In this document: one piece after another, positions 1-12,700 of the stretch | Position numbering within the stretch: the stretch's first letter is position 1 | Layout of the letters: every line of letters starts with the position of its first letter | Assembly (NCBI RefSeq): GCF_001411555.2 | Contig: NC_049915.1 | Coordinates: 19,234,640 to 19,298,639 of the forward strand | Length of the DNA: 64,000 nucleotides | Reading direction: 5' to 3' | Origin: Juglans regia | Lineage: Eukaryota; Streptophyta; Magnoliopsida; Fagales; Juglandaceae | The notes under the pieces: model-generated | Databases searched by the model: none | Seen by the model: the letters and a program-made list of their open reading frames with translations, nothing else | Told to the model about the DNA's origin: nothing | Program-made: the position numbers and the translations under genes

Positions 1-102
1 ACATGTATTGTGATATTCAGTATTTCCTTCTATGAAGTCTGATGTCATTTAGGGAAACATAATTTTTCCAATCTTTTTGATTGTGAGCCTTCTCTTTTGC
101 AG

Positions 103-1732
103 CTGCTCAAAGTAGCTATTTATCTGTTCCAAGGAAGTATGTCAGTTTGTCGCGGCACTATTTTAAGCCAAAGGAGGATTTAAATAGACCGTATTATGAT
201 AATAGATTGCATAACGGAAATAGATACGTAGTTGTGAGATCTGAACTTGCTGGAACTGGGAACTATGATGCCGAGTACCCATTATCAGGTTTCTCCTTAA
301 ATCATTTTCTGATATTAACCATGTTTATATATTTAAGCTTATGAGCCTAATCTTTTCCCTTTTAACATCTTCAAAGTGCAGAACATAAGTTGGGCTCAAA
401 AATTAGAGGAATATGCTTTTATGCTGTCACTGCTTTCAATGCCATCTTTCTGTTTGTGCTGATGCTGGTGGCACATCCATTTGTTCTCTTGTTTGATCGA
501 TACCGAAGAAGATTTCATCATTTCATTGCCAAAACTTGGGCAACTTTCACTGTCACTCCATTTCTTAAAATCGAGTATGAGGGATTGGAGAATCTGCCTC
601 CTGATATTCCTGCTATATATATATCCAACCACCAGAGCTTTCTAGACATCTATACTCTTTTCACTCTGGGCAGAAGCTTCAAGTTCATCAGCAAGACTTC
701 AATATTCCTCTATCCCATTATTGGTTGGGCCATGTTTCTGATGGGTACCATTCCTTTGAAGCGCATGGACAGCAGAAGCCAGTTGGTAATTCCTTTTCTC
801 TCATAAATTGTTTCTTATTGCAGTTGTCATTTAGTATTTCTAGGTTAGATGGAACACAACTATGCAATGGTAAAATCTTATTTCTATCTTTCCTGGTGAA
901 TTGTTATTGTCTTACTCCCAAACTATGATTATGGAACTCTGTTGGCTTTTTCTCTTGTAGAACTGTCTTAAGCGATGCATGTATCTTATAGAGAAGGGGG
1001 CCTCTGTCTTCTTCTTCCCAGAAGGAACACGGAGTAAAGATGGAAAATTAGGTGCTTTCAAGGTGAGTTCGTATCAGTGTTCTTTATCATCTGTGTGGAC
1101 TGATTTGACCTTTTCCTTTAGGGAAATCAGAAATTGAAATTCACATGCTTTGTTTGGCTGCTGAGGATCATGTCAAAAAGGAAATACACATAGTACTTTC
1201 CTTTTCTCTACGAGCAAATGGATCATTAAGTTATAGTCCTATCATATTTCCAACTCACGTGCTTTTTGATGTGCTTTGGTACTTTTTATTGCTGCATGCA
1301 GAGTGGTTACATCTGTGGCCAGTGTGAGTACCACACAAGGATCTATGCAATTTCAGAACATGTTTAGTTATTATTTCCAATTTGGCTCCCATCTGTTCAT
1401 TCTCTCTCAATTTACATTACCTTCTAATTTTTATGACAAGGATGCCCCAATTTGGAAGGACTGTTGGAACTCTCATATTTCCTCTGAAATTTCCTGTTTT
1501 ATCTTTCTGGTGTATGTAGAAAGGTGCATTCAGTGTTTCAGTAAAAACCAAAGTGCCAGTGGTACCTATTACCCTCAAGGGAACTGGGAAAATCATGCCT
1601 GCAGGAATGGAGGGTATCTTGAATTTTGGTTCCGTGAAAGTTGTTATCCATAAGCCTATGAAAGGAAGTGATGTAGACGTGCTATGCAATGAGGCTAGAA
1701 ACATAATTGAAGATGAGCTCAATCGCCGATGA
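103..1732 (+). CDS. LPAT1: Plastid 1-acyl-sn-glycerol-3-phosphate acyltransferase, 5' end outside window
   Basis: Acylates lysophosphatidic acid at sn-2 to give phosphatidic acid in the plastid glycerolipid pathway. Four exons are readable: 103-288, 382-785, 961-1062 and 1520-1732, all with GT-AG borders and compatible phases, giving the last 300 residues and a TGA at 1730-1732. The acyltransferase block NHQSFLD (NHX4D, the catalytic His/Asp pair) is at 627-647 and FFPEGTRS (glycerol-phosphate binding) at 1012-1035. One or two hydrophobic segments precede them (ICFYAVTAFNAIFLFVLMLV and the following HPFVLLF). The C-terminus reads VVPITLKGTGKIMP and ends ELNRR. The sequence resembles Arabidopsis ATS2/LPAT1 more than the ER-type LPATs (family knowledge from memory). 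The transit peptide and first exon(s) lie left of base 1; the exon at 103 begins with the last two bases of a split codon. No frameshift is seen. Confidence 0.93.
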
Positions 1733-4000
1733 CAAGATATCTGATGCAGGAACTTCTCTTTTTATTGCAAGGGCTTAATACCGAATCCTTAATGTGGAAT
1801 CAAGAAAAAGAAATCGGAAGGTATAAATCAATTAAGTTTTTTGTCTGGTTTAACCATAACCAATAACCATGTCACGTGAAAAGTAAGGATCTTTATTTCC
1901 AATCAATATGACTCGTATGTAATCTTGTATGTAGGCTTATGGCTATATCACAAATGATGGAAGTATTGTATGCAATCTTTTTTGCTTTCTTTTTTCTTTT
2001 TTCCTTTTTTTTTTTAAAAAAAAAATAAGGGAAATAGAATATTATATGATCACGGAGGAGTCTACCTGAATTCAGTATTTCTATTTTTGGAACCTGAAAC
2101 AATGTTGAACTTTCAAAGTTGGTTGAATCACGAATGTTGCCCAATAAAGGATGGTTTGACTGGACTGATTGCACTTTATATAGAAAGTATCAAATGAAAC
2201 TATATCAATACTCATTTTATTGAATGTTGCCCATCTTGTTTTGTGAAATTTACTTCTATATCAATACTCATTTTTTCCCTTTTCAATCAAGATGCTAGCG
2301 TCGCTGCTTTGAGATAAACATACGGGTGCTTGTATCTCTCTTTTTATGTAGGCTGTGTGTATTGCAGAAGCAGGTCATCGGCTCAAGTTCGAATTTCTTG
2401 TGGCTCTAATAGCTCTTAGTTTCGCCTGTCAATGAAGGCATTTAGAGCTCTCTGATACATTTATTGATTTCATAAGAGGGGGGCTTTCTTCAGCAAAGGT
2501 TGAGGCATTTTGAGGTGGTTTTCAGAGATATTGCATACATTTGCTTAGCTTATAAACAGTGATCTCTCTGACTCTCTGCACTATGAATGGTGACAGACCA
2601 GCAATTGGCTCAATTGTTTATGTAATTCTGTTTTTAAACACTGCATCCAAAAGATATGCAGTATTTACTGGCCATCTATGCTACTTTTGATAGTCCATTT
2701 CGTGGCCTATTGCAGATAAAAAATAACGATATTGAAATCTAGGAAATTATACATACGGTATATGGTAAAGTTGAATAAATAGGTATGTTCCTAATCAACA
2801 TGAAACCGGATTCAACGCAACTCTTTGATAAATTCAACCAACTTAGCTTCCTGGAATGTTCAAATAACAAGTTGTGAGTGGCATGAATTTACCCATGAAT
2901 AAAAGAAAAAGAGTTTTGCTATTCACAAGCCGGTATTTTAACACTACTTATAACGGTTCTATTAGAACCTAAAAAAAATAAAATAAAAACATTAATTATT
3001 TTTTAACATATACTTTCCACATCAGTGATTGTTGGGTGTACAAAAAATAAGACTTTTAAATAAATTTTTTTTAAGAAAAGAAATGTGCACATCAATTATG
3101 AGTTTTTATTCAAAATTTATTTATTTATTTATTTATTTTGTCGAGAGAGATAAGAATATAAAATGGAATGCTATAGCATTTTATTAGATATTTAATGCTA
3201 TTTGAAAAAAAAATTCCTATTATTATTTAAGGCTACAAGTCGTGACAAAAAAAAATTAAGAAATCTCTAATTTTAAAGAATTACTTACATTTTCCAAAAA
3301 AATAAAAGAAAAGAAAATCTGCCGGCTAAACAAAGTTGAAGGAGTTACATATCCGATGCAGCTGTTGATAAAATCAACAACATTATTCTTTGAAGGATAT
3401 TACCAAATTATTGCCAAATTATTTCCTTGTTCGATTCAAACTTCCTTGGTCATCCTTGATCGAGTTTGACCAATACTTTTTCTTTTTCTGTCTTTCCCAT
3501 AAAATATATCAACAACTATTTTTTTTTTTTTTTTTTTTGAATTTGATATTTTTAAGCGTAAAGTAAATAAGCGCTGCGTAATTCCTTTGATAAAAATTAG
3601 TAAATACAGAACCTATATATATAAAAAAATATTTTTAATATTAAACCTCACTTTTTATGAAAAGGATCGCATAAACTTAGATATTTTACAACTGTGTCTA
3701 ACATTACTGATTTATTTTATCAATATTTTTATATTTAACATAAATTTTAAAAATTTTATACATTTTAATATTTAACACGTCACCGCGTAGGATTACGTCA
3801 ATAAAATTGCAAAGTTAGCATTTTTCCTACATGGTTTCACATATTACATCTGACTACGCGGCGCCGGCTACTGAATGGTCAAATTGGAATTTAACTGCGA
3901 GAACAAATAACAGGAACCGTAAAAACCAGACCCTGAGACATTGCCAGTTAGCACCAACCATACTACCCCGGAAACAACGGATATAGAGGCCGATGCAGTA
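1733..4000. other. 3' flank of LPAT1 and AT-rich spacer
   Basis: The stretch holds the presumed LPAT1 3' untranslated region (to roughly 2.2 kb) and an AT-rich spacer with long A and T runs (for example 2003-2030 and 3521-3539). Only short chance reading frames are present. I recognise no gene, RNA or well-bounded transposon here. A possible short inverted arrangement around 3560-3800 (two TGCGTAAT/GATTACG-like ends) is too degenerate to call. Confidence 0.5.
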
Positions 4001-4019
4001 ATTTCTCACTTGGATTGAA

Positions 4020-4145
4020 AATCCTTGACTCCACTACTTTCCTTTTCCTCCATTTTTTTCTCGGGAAAATATCTCTCTCTCTCTCTCGATCGAACTATTT
4101 CTTACCAGCTCAGACGATGAAGTAATTTAGCTCAACAGATACACT
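4020..4145 (+). promoter_or_regulatory. Probable CNGC 5' leader exon with CT repeat
   Basis: A CT-rich segment with a (CT)n run near 4073-4088 is followed by a perfect plant-style donor, GTATGT, at 4146. The first coding exon of the CNGC gene at 9752 begins directly after an acceptor AG, so a noncoding upstream exon is needed. This is the best candidate: pyrimidine-rich, in the right direction, at the edge of a long spacer. The left border (transcription start) cannot be placed from sequence alone. Intron 1 would be about 5.6 kb and holds the LINE at 5113-7385. Confidence 0.5.
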
Positions 4146-5112
4146 GTATGTCTTTTTCTATCCAATCACAGTTGCTACCGTATATAGATATGTGTGTTTT
4201 TGCTTACATATGTAGTTTTTCTGAAAATAGAATTTTGCATCGGATTTCGAGTTTTGAACGTTGCGTATTGGGTGAGCGTTATTTTGTTGTAGATTTTGGA
4301 GCTGTTTTGGGAATCTGGAGGTTTGGAACAACATATTCTTAATCCTATGTTTTGAGTTTTTTGGTCATAATCACTCATGTTGATGCCTTCTCCTTTTCCT
4401 TCTAGATACAATTCATGAAATCCGACCGTCAACGCTAGAGCCAATACTGGCTTATGCTTTTAGGAATTGGGAAGCTAAGAAATCGGATTTGTCAGCATAC
4501 GATTGATATTTATTGTATTGAAGTGGCTGTTTTGTGTGCTGCAGTGTTAGCATGGATAGATTTTTGGTACCAAAAAGATAAAAAGTGGCGGAATCAAGTT
4601 AATTTGAGTTTCTTGGAAATTATCTTGTAAAAGTTTCGGCTTTTTAGTTGATAAGATCACTGAAGAGGATGAAATCTGATGCGGTTTGGTAGCTTAGTTG
4701 GCAGCAAAATGGGTGTTAATAAAAATAGTTTTGGCTTCTAGATAAGTGCGCTGCTACTAATATTAAAGCCATCTGAGGGTCTAAGAGGGAGTGTAAAAAA
4801 TTGGAGTTATTTTTTATGATGAGTTGCACCAGCAAGTGCTATAAGTTTGGAAATAACCAAACTAGAAGGATATCAATCATAATGATTTGATCAAATGATG
4901 GGTGCTTAGGCGATTGATTTGAGTGATTGGTATACGATTGTGGAAGAAGGGTTTCTCAAGAAGTGAGATTGTCCTTGGCCAATTGAGATGTAGTAGACGA
5001 TTCATGATTGCTTGTTCTCATTGGTGTTGCAGCTTATTAGCCTACTTTTTACTTTACCTGTCATTGGCAAGGAACTTTCTTGTTAAGTTTTGATAGTTAT
5101 GCTTCTTATTGC

Positions 5113-7299
5113 TCTAATGCTAGTTTTGAAAAGAGCCTAAATGCCACCTTTTTAGCCCTCATTCCTAAAAAGGTGGGATCTAGGGATGTGAGGGACTATC
5201 GCCCCATTAGCCTCGTGAACGGGATGTACAAGATTCTTTCCAAAGTGTTAGCAAATAGACTAAGCTCGGTGGTGGAAAAATTAATCTCGAAGCCGCAAAA
5301 TGCGTTTGTCAAAGGTAGACAAATCCTTGACTCGGTTCTTATTGCAAATGAAGTTTTGGATGGTCGGCTTAAGTCTAGAGAGCCTGGGCTACTTTGCAAG
5401 CTAGACATGGAGAAAGCTTATGATCATGTCAACTGGAAGTTCATTCTTTATTTACTTGAAAGATGTGGTTTTGGGGGGAAATGGCAGAAATGGATAGAAT
5501 TTTGTATCACTTCAGCTCGTTTCTCCATCTTGGTAAATGGCTCTCCGGTGGGTTTCTTCAACTCCTCTCGAGGCCTGAGACAGGGAGATCCGCTCTCCCC
5601 TCTACTTTTTTTATTTGTCATGGAAGCTCTCAGTAAGATGATTGAGGGGATGGTGGATGGTGGGTTACTCCAAGGTTTTTCGGTAGGGAATGGTGTTCTT
5701 AACATTTCTCATTTGTTATTTGCTGATGACACACTTATTTTTTGTGGTGCACACCTCGGTCAAGTCCTAGACTTGAGGGCGTTACTCCTTTGCTTTGCGG
5801 TAGTGTCAGGATTGAGCATTAACCTCGCTAAGTCGGAAATAGTGCCAGTGGGGGTCGTCCCCGATGTGGAAAGTTTTGCTTCTACCTTGGGTTGTAAGAT
5901 ATCTTCTCTTCCTATGAAGTATCTTGGTTTACCGTTGGGTGCCTCTTTTAAATCTGAAAGGATTTGGAATGATGTAGTCGAAAGGGTAGAGCATAGATTG
6001 GCTGCTTGGAAGAGGCTTTACTTGTCGAAAGGTGGTAGGTTGACTTTGATTAAAAGCACTCTCTCTAACTTACCCACCTATTTCTTGTCTCTGTTCCCGC
6101 TTCCTACAAAGGTGGCTAATAGAATTGATAAGTTACAAAGGGATTTTTTATGGAGCGGTTTGGGGGAAGAGTTCAAATTCCACCTGGTTAATTGGTCTAC
6201 AGTTTGTACCCCAATTTCTGGGGGAGGTTTGGGGATTCGCCACTTGCTGAAATTCAATCAAGCCCTCTTGGGTAAGTGGTTGTGGAGGTTCCAAAATGAA
6301 AGAGAGGCTTATTGGAGGGAGGTCATAGTTTCTCAGTTTGGGGAAGCTTGGGGAGGATGGTATTCGAATGAGGTTCGAGGCACTTATGGAGTGGGTTTAT
6401 GGAAAAACATTAGGAGTTTTTGGGGGACATTCCGTGAACAGGAACTTTTTGTTGTAGGCGATGGTTCGCGTATCCGTTTTTGGTTTGATATATGGTGTGG
6501 TAACCATTGTCTACGAGATACTTTTCCTACCATCTTTGCACTTGCAAGAGATAAGGAGGCATCGCTTGCCCTTCTTTATTCTTCAGCAAATGGCACCCCT
6601 CAATGGAATATTGACTTCATTAGGGCAGCCCATGACTCGGAATTGGAGTCTTTTACGGAGTTTTTTGCGGCTTTATATTCTGTAAGTATTCCAGGAGGCT
6701 CCGGTGATAAGTTGTATTGGAATCTTTCTAAGAAAGGTATCTTCTCGGTCAGTTCCTTTTATCAAAAGCTTACGAACCCCGGTTTGTCTATATTTCCGTG
6801 GAAGAGTATATGGAAGACGAAAGCTCCTTCAAAAGCAGCCTTCTTTGTCTGGTCAGCGTCTTTGGACAAGATTCTTACCATTGATAATTTGAGGAAACGA
6901 CGGGTCATTATTCTAGATTGGTGTTGTATGTGTAAGAAGCAAGGGGAGTCTGTCGATCATTTGCTTTTACACTGTGAGGTGGCTAAGGCTGTATGGGATG
7001 ATGTTTTCTTAAGAGTCGGACTGTCTTGGGTTATGCCTTGGAGATTGGTGGATTTCCTCGCTAGCTGGACAGGACTACACGGAGATTTTCAGGTAGCGGC
7101 AATTTGGAGATTGGTACCAATATGCCTGTGTTGGTGCATTTGGAGGGAGAGAAATGCTAGATGTTTTGATGATCAAGAGAGAACTAGGGACGAGCTTAAA
7201 GTTTTCTTTTTTAAGACATTGTTCCTATGGGCGGGGGCTATAGTTTGTAACGGACGTAGTGTCCATGATCTCCTTCTTTCTATTGTTTCTTCTAGTTAG
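5113..7299 (+). pseudogene. LINE ORF2 fragment: reverse transcriptase plus zf-RVT domain
   Basis: An open frame of 728 LINE-derived codons continues without a stop to 7299; eleven host codons (5080-5112) precede it in frame, including the only ATG, so any start would be host-derived. Recognisable blocks in order: YRPISLVN (about residue 40), the LDMEKAYD block with the first catalytic Asp, RQGDPLSP, and the FADD catalytic box at 5719-5730 (residues 214-217). The C-terminal part carries the plant LINE zinc-binding region with CCMCKK and HLLLHC. The N-terminal endonuclease is absent, so it could not retrotranspose itself. Counted as a transposon fragment, not a host gene. Confidence 0.93.
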
Positions 7300-7385
7300 G
7301 TGTGTTTTCATGTATACTTCCTGTGTACCTGGGCTATGCCTATTTTTATGAATATATTATCTTTGATTACCGATCAAAAAAAAAA
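5113..7385 (+). mobile_element. 5'-truncated L1-type LINE in CNGC intron 1
   Basis: A non-LTR retrotransposon in the same orientation as the host gene. It ends in an A-run (7375-7385) and is bracketed by a perfect 17-base target-site duplication, GTTATGCTTCTTATTGC, at 5096-5112 and 7386-7402. The body starts inside the reverse-transcriptase ORF, so ORF1 and the apurinic endonuclease are missing; this is typical of incomplete target-primed reverse transcription. The identical duplications and uninterrupted frame suggest a young insertion. Removing the element and one repeat restores continuous intron sequence. Confidence 0.95.
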
Positions 7386-8795
7386 GTTATGCTTCTTATT
7401 GCAATTGGAGAATCTGGATCTGCAAGTGGCCAGGGATGAAATGTGGTGTTGCAATATCGCAGTTTGGTGCTTATAAAGATATGGTCATTTATCCAGGTCA
7501 TTGTTTCCCAAATCCTAGCATGTTATATTGTGTCCTTGCTGATGGACTAGGTGCATGAGCACATAGGTGGTCATTTAAACTAGATCTTGTGCAATTGCTT
7601 TACCCAATTCATGCGTTGTCCACACTATCTAGTCTGTGGACAAAGAATAATTGAGGGCCATCTGGCTTGAAGATAGAGGTAGAAGTACAAATTTTGTTAT
7701 CCTGCACATAAAAGAGCTAACTTTATTGGAAATGGAAACTACCGTTTTCTTAGATGAGAAGAATTATGTAAAGGAAGGGATATACAATATTATGAGACTC
7801 TTTATACATTTTCAGTTTTGCGGAGACCTTGTGTGGATTTGCTGATAAATGAGAATAGTGAGTTGTTAGACAATGGGTTATTTAGACATCTCATAGGAGA
7901 ATCTTTATACATTTTCGGTTTTGTGGAGACCTTATGTTCATTTACTTCCTTTTTAGCTAATAGATGAGGAGAGTGTGTCATTGGACGATGGGATAATTAG
8001 ACATTTTTTAGATAGGCTGCTGGTGAAGAATGGAATCATGTAGTAGTTTTCTGGGAAAATTTTGAATGCTGCTTTTCATTCTTCTGTTGAACAAAGTGGT
8101 GGCTTGAGCAGAGAATACCATAGGCCTATTAGCTTGGTGGAATGTTTTTGAACTTTTGGCTTAGGCGCTGGCTAGTTGGTTGAGAGAATGACGGTAACCT
8201 GGTGTCTCAAAAAATTCCTTTGTTGAGGGACAAAAGTTGGATTTTGTTCCTAGAAAAAGTACATTCTAAGTGATTATTTTCTCGTAATTATTGGGAATGA
8301 GTTTAAGTAGCACAATATGATCGGTGACTGTAGGGATAAATTGTAAATTGGATAGAAAGCATGTGAAAATGTTAATTAGGACTATCTAGTGTGAATGCTA
8401 AATGAGTTTGACTTTGCATAAAAGGGAGAAAGTAAATTTTGGCTTTTACTGGTTGGCTAGCTAACTTCATTTGATTTTGACACTTGTAACGTATGAGAAC
8501 TAAAGCCATATTTCTCATTTGGTAACTGGATGCTCTCTGTTGATGCGGTAATCTATCAAACAAATAGGTTGTGTGGACTTCTGAAACATTATTTGGGAGA
8601 GATAAGATTCTTAGAAAAGTTTTCGTTTCCATTTTCAGTCTCTCTTATTTCTCCAGGTATATGTATGTGGTACTTGCATCAACTCAATACTGTAATTAGC
8701 TTGGAATTCTTAGGTCATCACTAGATACAGAAGTTGAGAGTATGCCTGTATGGCTGGCTGCTTGGTAATAACTTTATCATATAGTCCAAGCATCT

Positions 8796-9623
8796 TTTTT
8801 TTTTTTTTTTTTTTGATAAGTAATAATTTTATTCAAAGAAATAGGCATAAGCCCAAGTACACAGGACGTATACGAAGGAAACACCTACAACTTCCAAAAA
8901 CAAAAAGAAACTGACACCAGAAAACTAAAACAGATGCAGAAAATAATCCACCATTACAAAAGCTTTAGCTCAAGAACTCAATGTACTCAAGAAAAAATCC
9001 CTAAGATCTCCCAAAGGGCGTTCTTTATCTTCGAAGCATCTCCCATTTCTTTCAAGCCAAATGCACCACATAAGACAAAGAGGAATCATCTTCCAAACCC
9101 TCACCGCCTTCTTGCCGCCCTTCAAACCCTTCCACCCTACCAATAAATCCACCACTTCTCTAGGCATTACCCAATGTAATCCTGTCCAACTCAAAACCTC
9201 ATTCTACAAGAATCTTGTCACTTCACAGTGAAGAAAAAGGTGATTTACAGATTCTCCATCCCTTTTACACATGACACACCAATCAGCAATAAACATACCT
9301 CTTCTTCTAAGATTATCAGTAGCCAATACTTTGCCCAAAGAAGCCACCCAACAGAAAAAAGCAACCTTAGAGGGAACTTTCACTTTCCATATACTTTTCC
9401 AAGGAAAAACACAACTACTTTGGCTTGATAAAATTCTGTAATAAGTAGAAACTGAAAATATAGCATTTCCAGCAGGAATCCACACCATTCTATCCTCTCT
9501 TTCTAGCACCAACTTTGAGCTGTAGAGTTTAACCAGCAGAGCCTTAACTTCATCCACTTCCCAATCATTAACGTCCCTTTTAAAAATGATATTCCATTCA
9601 ACCTTGTTGCTGATCCCTTTTAA
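8796..9623 (-). mobile_element. LINE 3' fragment, antisense in CNGC intron 1
   Basis: On the minus strand the translation gives the zf-RVT end of a plant LINE (FPWKSIWKVKVPSKVAFFCW, then CVMCKRDGESVNHLFLHCEV), shifts frame near 9195-9204, and continues as WCIWLERNGRCFEDKE. The 3' poly(A) is the T-run 8795-8814. A 13-base target-site duplication, AGTCCAAGCATCT, flanks it at 8783-8795 and 9624-9636. It is a severely 5'-truncated, older copy of a related LINE family: the 3' end reads TTACTTATC before the A tail, and the frame is broken. Confidence 0.92.
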
Positions 9624-9680
9624 AGTCCAAGCATCTGCGCTGATCCGATTGATTTGTTGCTGATTGGTTTGCATTTTAAT

Positions 9681-9715
9681 TTTTTTTTTTTTGGATTGGA
9701 TAAGTAATAAGAAAT
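9681..9715 (-). mobile_element. 35-base LINE-tail insertion (ultra-truncated)
   Basis: T12 followed by GGATTGGATAAGTAATAAG lies between two 13-base direct repeats, TTTGCATTTTAAT, at 9668-9680 and 9716-9728. Read on the minus strand the insert is a LINE-like 3' end (TTACTTATCC) with a poly(A) tail, so only about 23 bases of the element were copied. It sits 36 bases before the first coding CNGC exon. Confidence 0.8.
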
Positions 9716-9751
9716 TTTGCATTTTAATATGAGTTATTTTGTTGGTTGCAG

Positions 9752-9775
9752 ATGGTTTTATGTATTCAATTGTGA
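9752..9775 (+). promoter_or_regulatory. Upstream ORF before the CNGC start codon
   Basis: The exon begins with ATG immediately after the acceptor AG. That ATG opens a seven-codon frame (MVLCIQL) ending in TGA at 9773-9775, three bases before the main ATG at 9779 and in the same frame. A second upstream ATG at 9760 is out of frame and overlaps the main start. If the transcript includes this exon edge, initiation at 9779 needs leaky scanning or reinitiation. Confidence 0.55.
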
Positions 9776-9778
9776 AGA

Positions 9779-12700
9779 ATGGATCGCGATTACAAAACAC
9801 AATACATGGGTGGCCAACGCGAGAAGTTTGTCAGGTATGAAATATAGTTCTTCGCACTATTATGATAGTAAAATTGTGGAGGAGAAGAAAGTTAAGCTGT
9901 CTATACGTTTATGTTTACTAGGTTTTTGCAAGTTTTATGTTATGACATTGCTGGGTGCGCCCTCCCCCTCCCCAAATTTTTTTTCCCAGTTATTTCTGTA
10001 GTTGGCCAAAGATTATGCACGAATCATGATGGTAGAGATAATCTTTTCTAGCTCTGTTGTTTTTTCAATTTCTAGTAAAATTCATTGCTTTCTTTCACAT
10101 ATATTATTCAAATTTGAAGTTGAGGAAGATGTCACATTTGCTCTGATTATTACTTTAATTGTTTTAAAGAATCAAATGAGTCCCTTATTTTTAGAATGTA
10201 ACTGCTTCAATTTAATGATGTCTTGCGATTTATTGCATGTTATCTGTCATTTTATTTGATGAACTATGTTCAGGTTTATCCAAAATTTCACAACTCATAG
10301 GATGTGTGCAAGGCTTTATGTTTCAATGAAATTTGAAACTTCAAAATTTCTTTTCAATTCAATAGTTTTCTACCGTTTATGGCTTTAACATTATACAACT
10401 TTTGTTACTCTTTTTCTCCCGAGTATATATGTTTTGATCTTGTTTTCACTGAATTAGATACAATTCTAGTAACAAAAAAATTCTTGTATGTTGCTTCAAT
10501 CACACAAAGGATTGTAATTGATTTCAAGAAGCAGGGTTATTGTCCCCTACTCTGATGCTAGCTTTATTTCCCCTCTATTTAATGCGATGAAAACTTAAGG
10601 CTGATGTCTGGGCATTTCGATTCAATCAGATCACATCTCAACTGGGTATATATATTTTTAGGTTGTATCCATACAGGATTCTTGGTCCTAACAGGGAAAG
10701 GAGAGAAACGGATAGTATATGAGCTGTATGAGCTACATTTTTTTAGCCGCTACACTATAGAAAGTATCTTATTTTCTGCATGAAGGCCCTGTATTTTTAT
10801 TTTTCAGGTTGGATGACTTGGACTCTACATTATCATCGTCTTCTGATACTGGGGTGAATAGATGTGGATTTGATGTTGAGGGCTTTCGCCGTACTGCTCA
10901 TGCAAGAGATGGAACATCTAGATCATTTAAGAGAGGAATGAGAAAGGGATCTGAAGGACTTAAATTGATTGGTCGATCACTTAGATTTGGGGTTTCTCGG
11001 GGAGTGTTCCCAGAAGATCTTAAAGTTTCAGAGAAGAAGATATTTGATCCGCAAGACAAATTCCTCCTTTTTTGGAATAGACTCTCTGTAATATCATGTA
11101 TTTTGGCTGTATCAGTGGATCCCCTTTTTTATTATCTTCCTGTTGTTAATCAATCATCAGATTGCATGGGTATAGACAGAAAGTTGGCGATCACAGTGAC
11201 TACATTGCGGACAATTGTTGACGCTTTCCATCTTATTCGCATGGCTCTCCAATTCCGAACAGCTTACATTGCCCCATCCTCTCGGGTTTTTGGACGGGGT
11301 GAACTTGTGATTGATCCTGCACAAATAGCCCGACGATACCTGCGGCAGTACTTTATTGTTGATTTTCTTTCTGTGCTACCCCTACCACAGGTTTAAATGT
11401 TCACACTACTCAGATACCATTTATTTATGCACTAGGCTGCATGGTTCCACCTCATTCATATACTTCTGGCTCTTAAATTTGGGCACATTTTTCATCTTTG
11501 TTTATATGTTATGGACATGTTACAAATGTAGTGCCAAATGTATCAAAATTAGTTAAGCTGACTGTTGTTCTTTATGATTTCCATGTCAACTATACTTACG
11601 AAAAAGTTATTTCCATCTCAAATATGTAGTGTATCATCATTACTCAACGGTGTTCCTTTTATTTTCTATTGCAGTCATACCAAAATGATTTGCATTTTCA
11701 GTTTTCTAATGAAGTGTTTTATGAATTGTTAAGTAATTATTATTTTTCCCATGTATTTTTGCATGTTAATAATGGCATCATCTCCCTACTCTATTCTATA
11801 AATAGAATAGAGAGGTATTCTAGAGTGTAAGAGATCCTCATAAAAAAAGAGTGTAAGAGATTACCAGAGGGGTGAACTGTTGGAAACTTAATAAATATTA
11901 TTTGAAAATATTTGCTTTTGCTGATTAACATCTTGTCTATTTCTTTTGTTAAGAGAAGTATAACAGTGGTTGAGTTTTGTTTGACTGCAGTTGCTAGACC
12001 TGTTGTTCTGTGTTTCAGCTGATCCTGTTTGTCTGTGCTGCTGTTTCTATTGGGCCTCCGGCGTGAGAGGGTGTTAGAAAAGTCACATATTTGAGAGTCA
12101 TAATTGATTTATATGCCTGTTAGGCTTCTGCATTCAATGGGTTAAGCTTTTGAGATGGATGTTTAAGACATGACACTCCAAAAATATGCAGTTTCTCACA
12201 TTTTAAACACCCAAAATTAAATGGTATATAGTCCCTTTTGCAGGCCTAGATGCACATATGATCTCATCACCAGAGTTCTCAGCCAAGATGTGGCTGGAAT
12301 TGTTGGCCCCGATTTCATGATTGGTTGTTCACATCCAGCGAATTTGATGTCCATATTAGATGCTTTTTATTCCTGTTTTTAGATGCACAAGAGTAGATTT
12401 CAATAGAGTCCTGAAAAGTCTGTTGGAATTATAATGCCCTACTTAAAGATTTCCAGGTGTTAGCCATCTAGAATAAATCTTTTTTCTTATTTCTCAAAAC
12501 TGTGCAGATTGTGGTTTGGAGATTTCTTCAGAGGTCAGATGGTTCAGATGTAATGGCTACAAAACAGGCCCTGTTTTTCATTGTCTTGCTTCAATATGTT
12601 CCCAGATTTCTTCGAATATTACCTTTAACTTCAGAACTCAAAAGGACAGCAGGTGTCTTTGTTGAAACTGCTTGGGCAGGTGCTGCATATTACTTGCTAT

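Noticed and set aside
9204..9800. 198-codon minus-strand frame as a host gene
   Set aside because: It joins a LINE zf-RVT fragment, the target duplication and a LINE-tail stub by chance.
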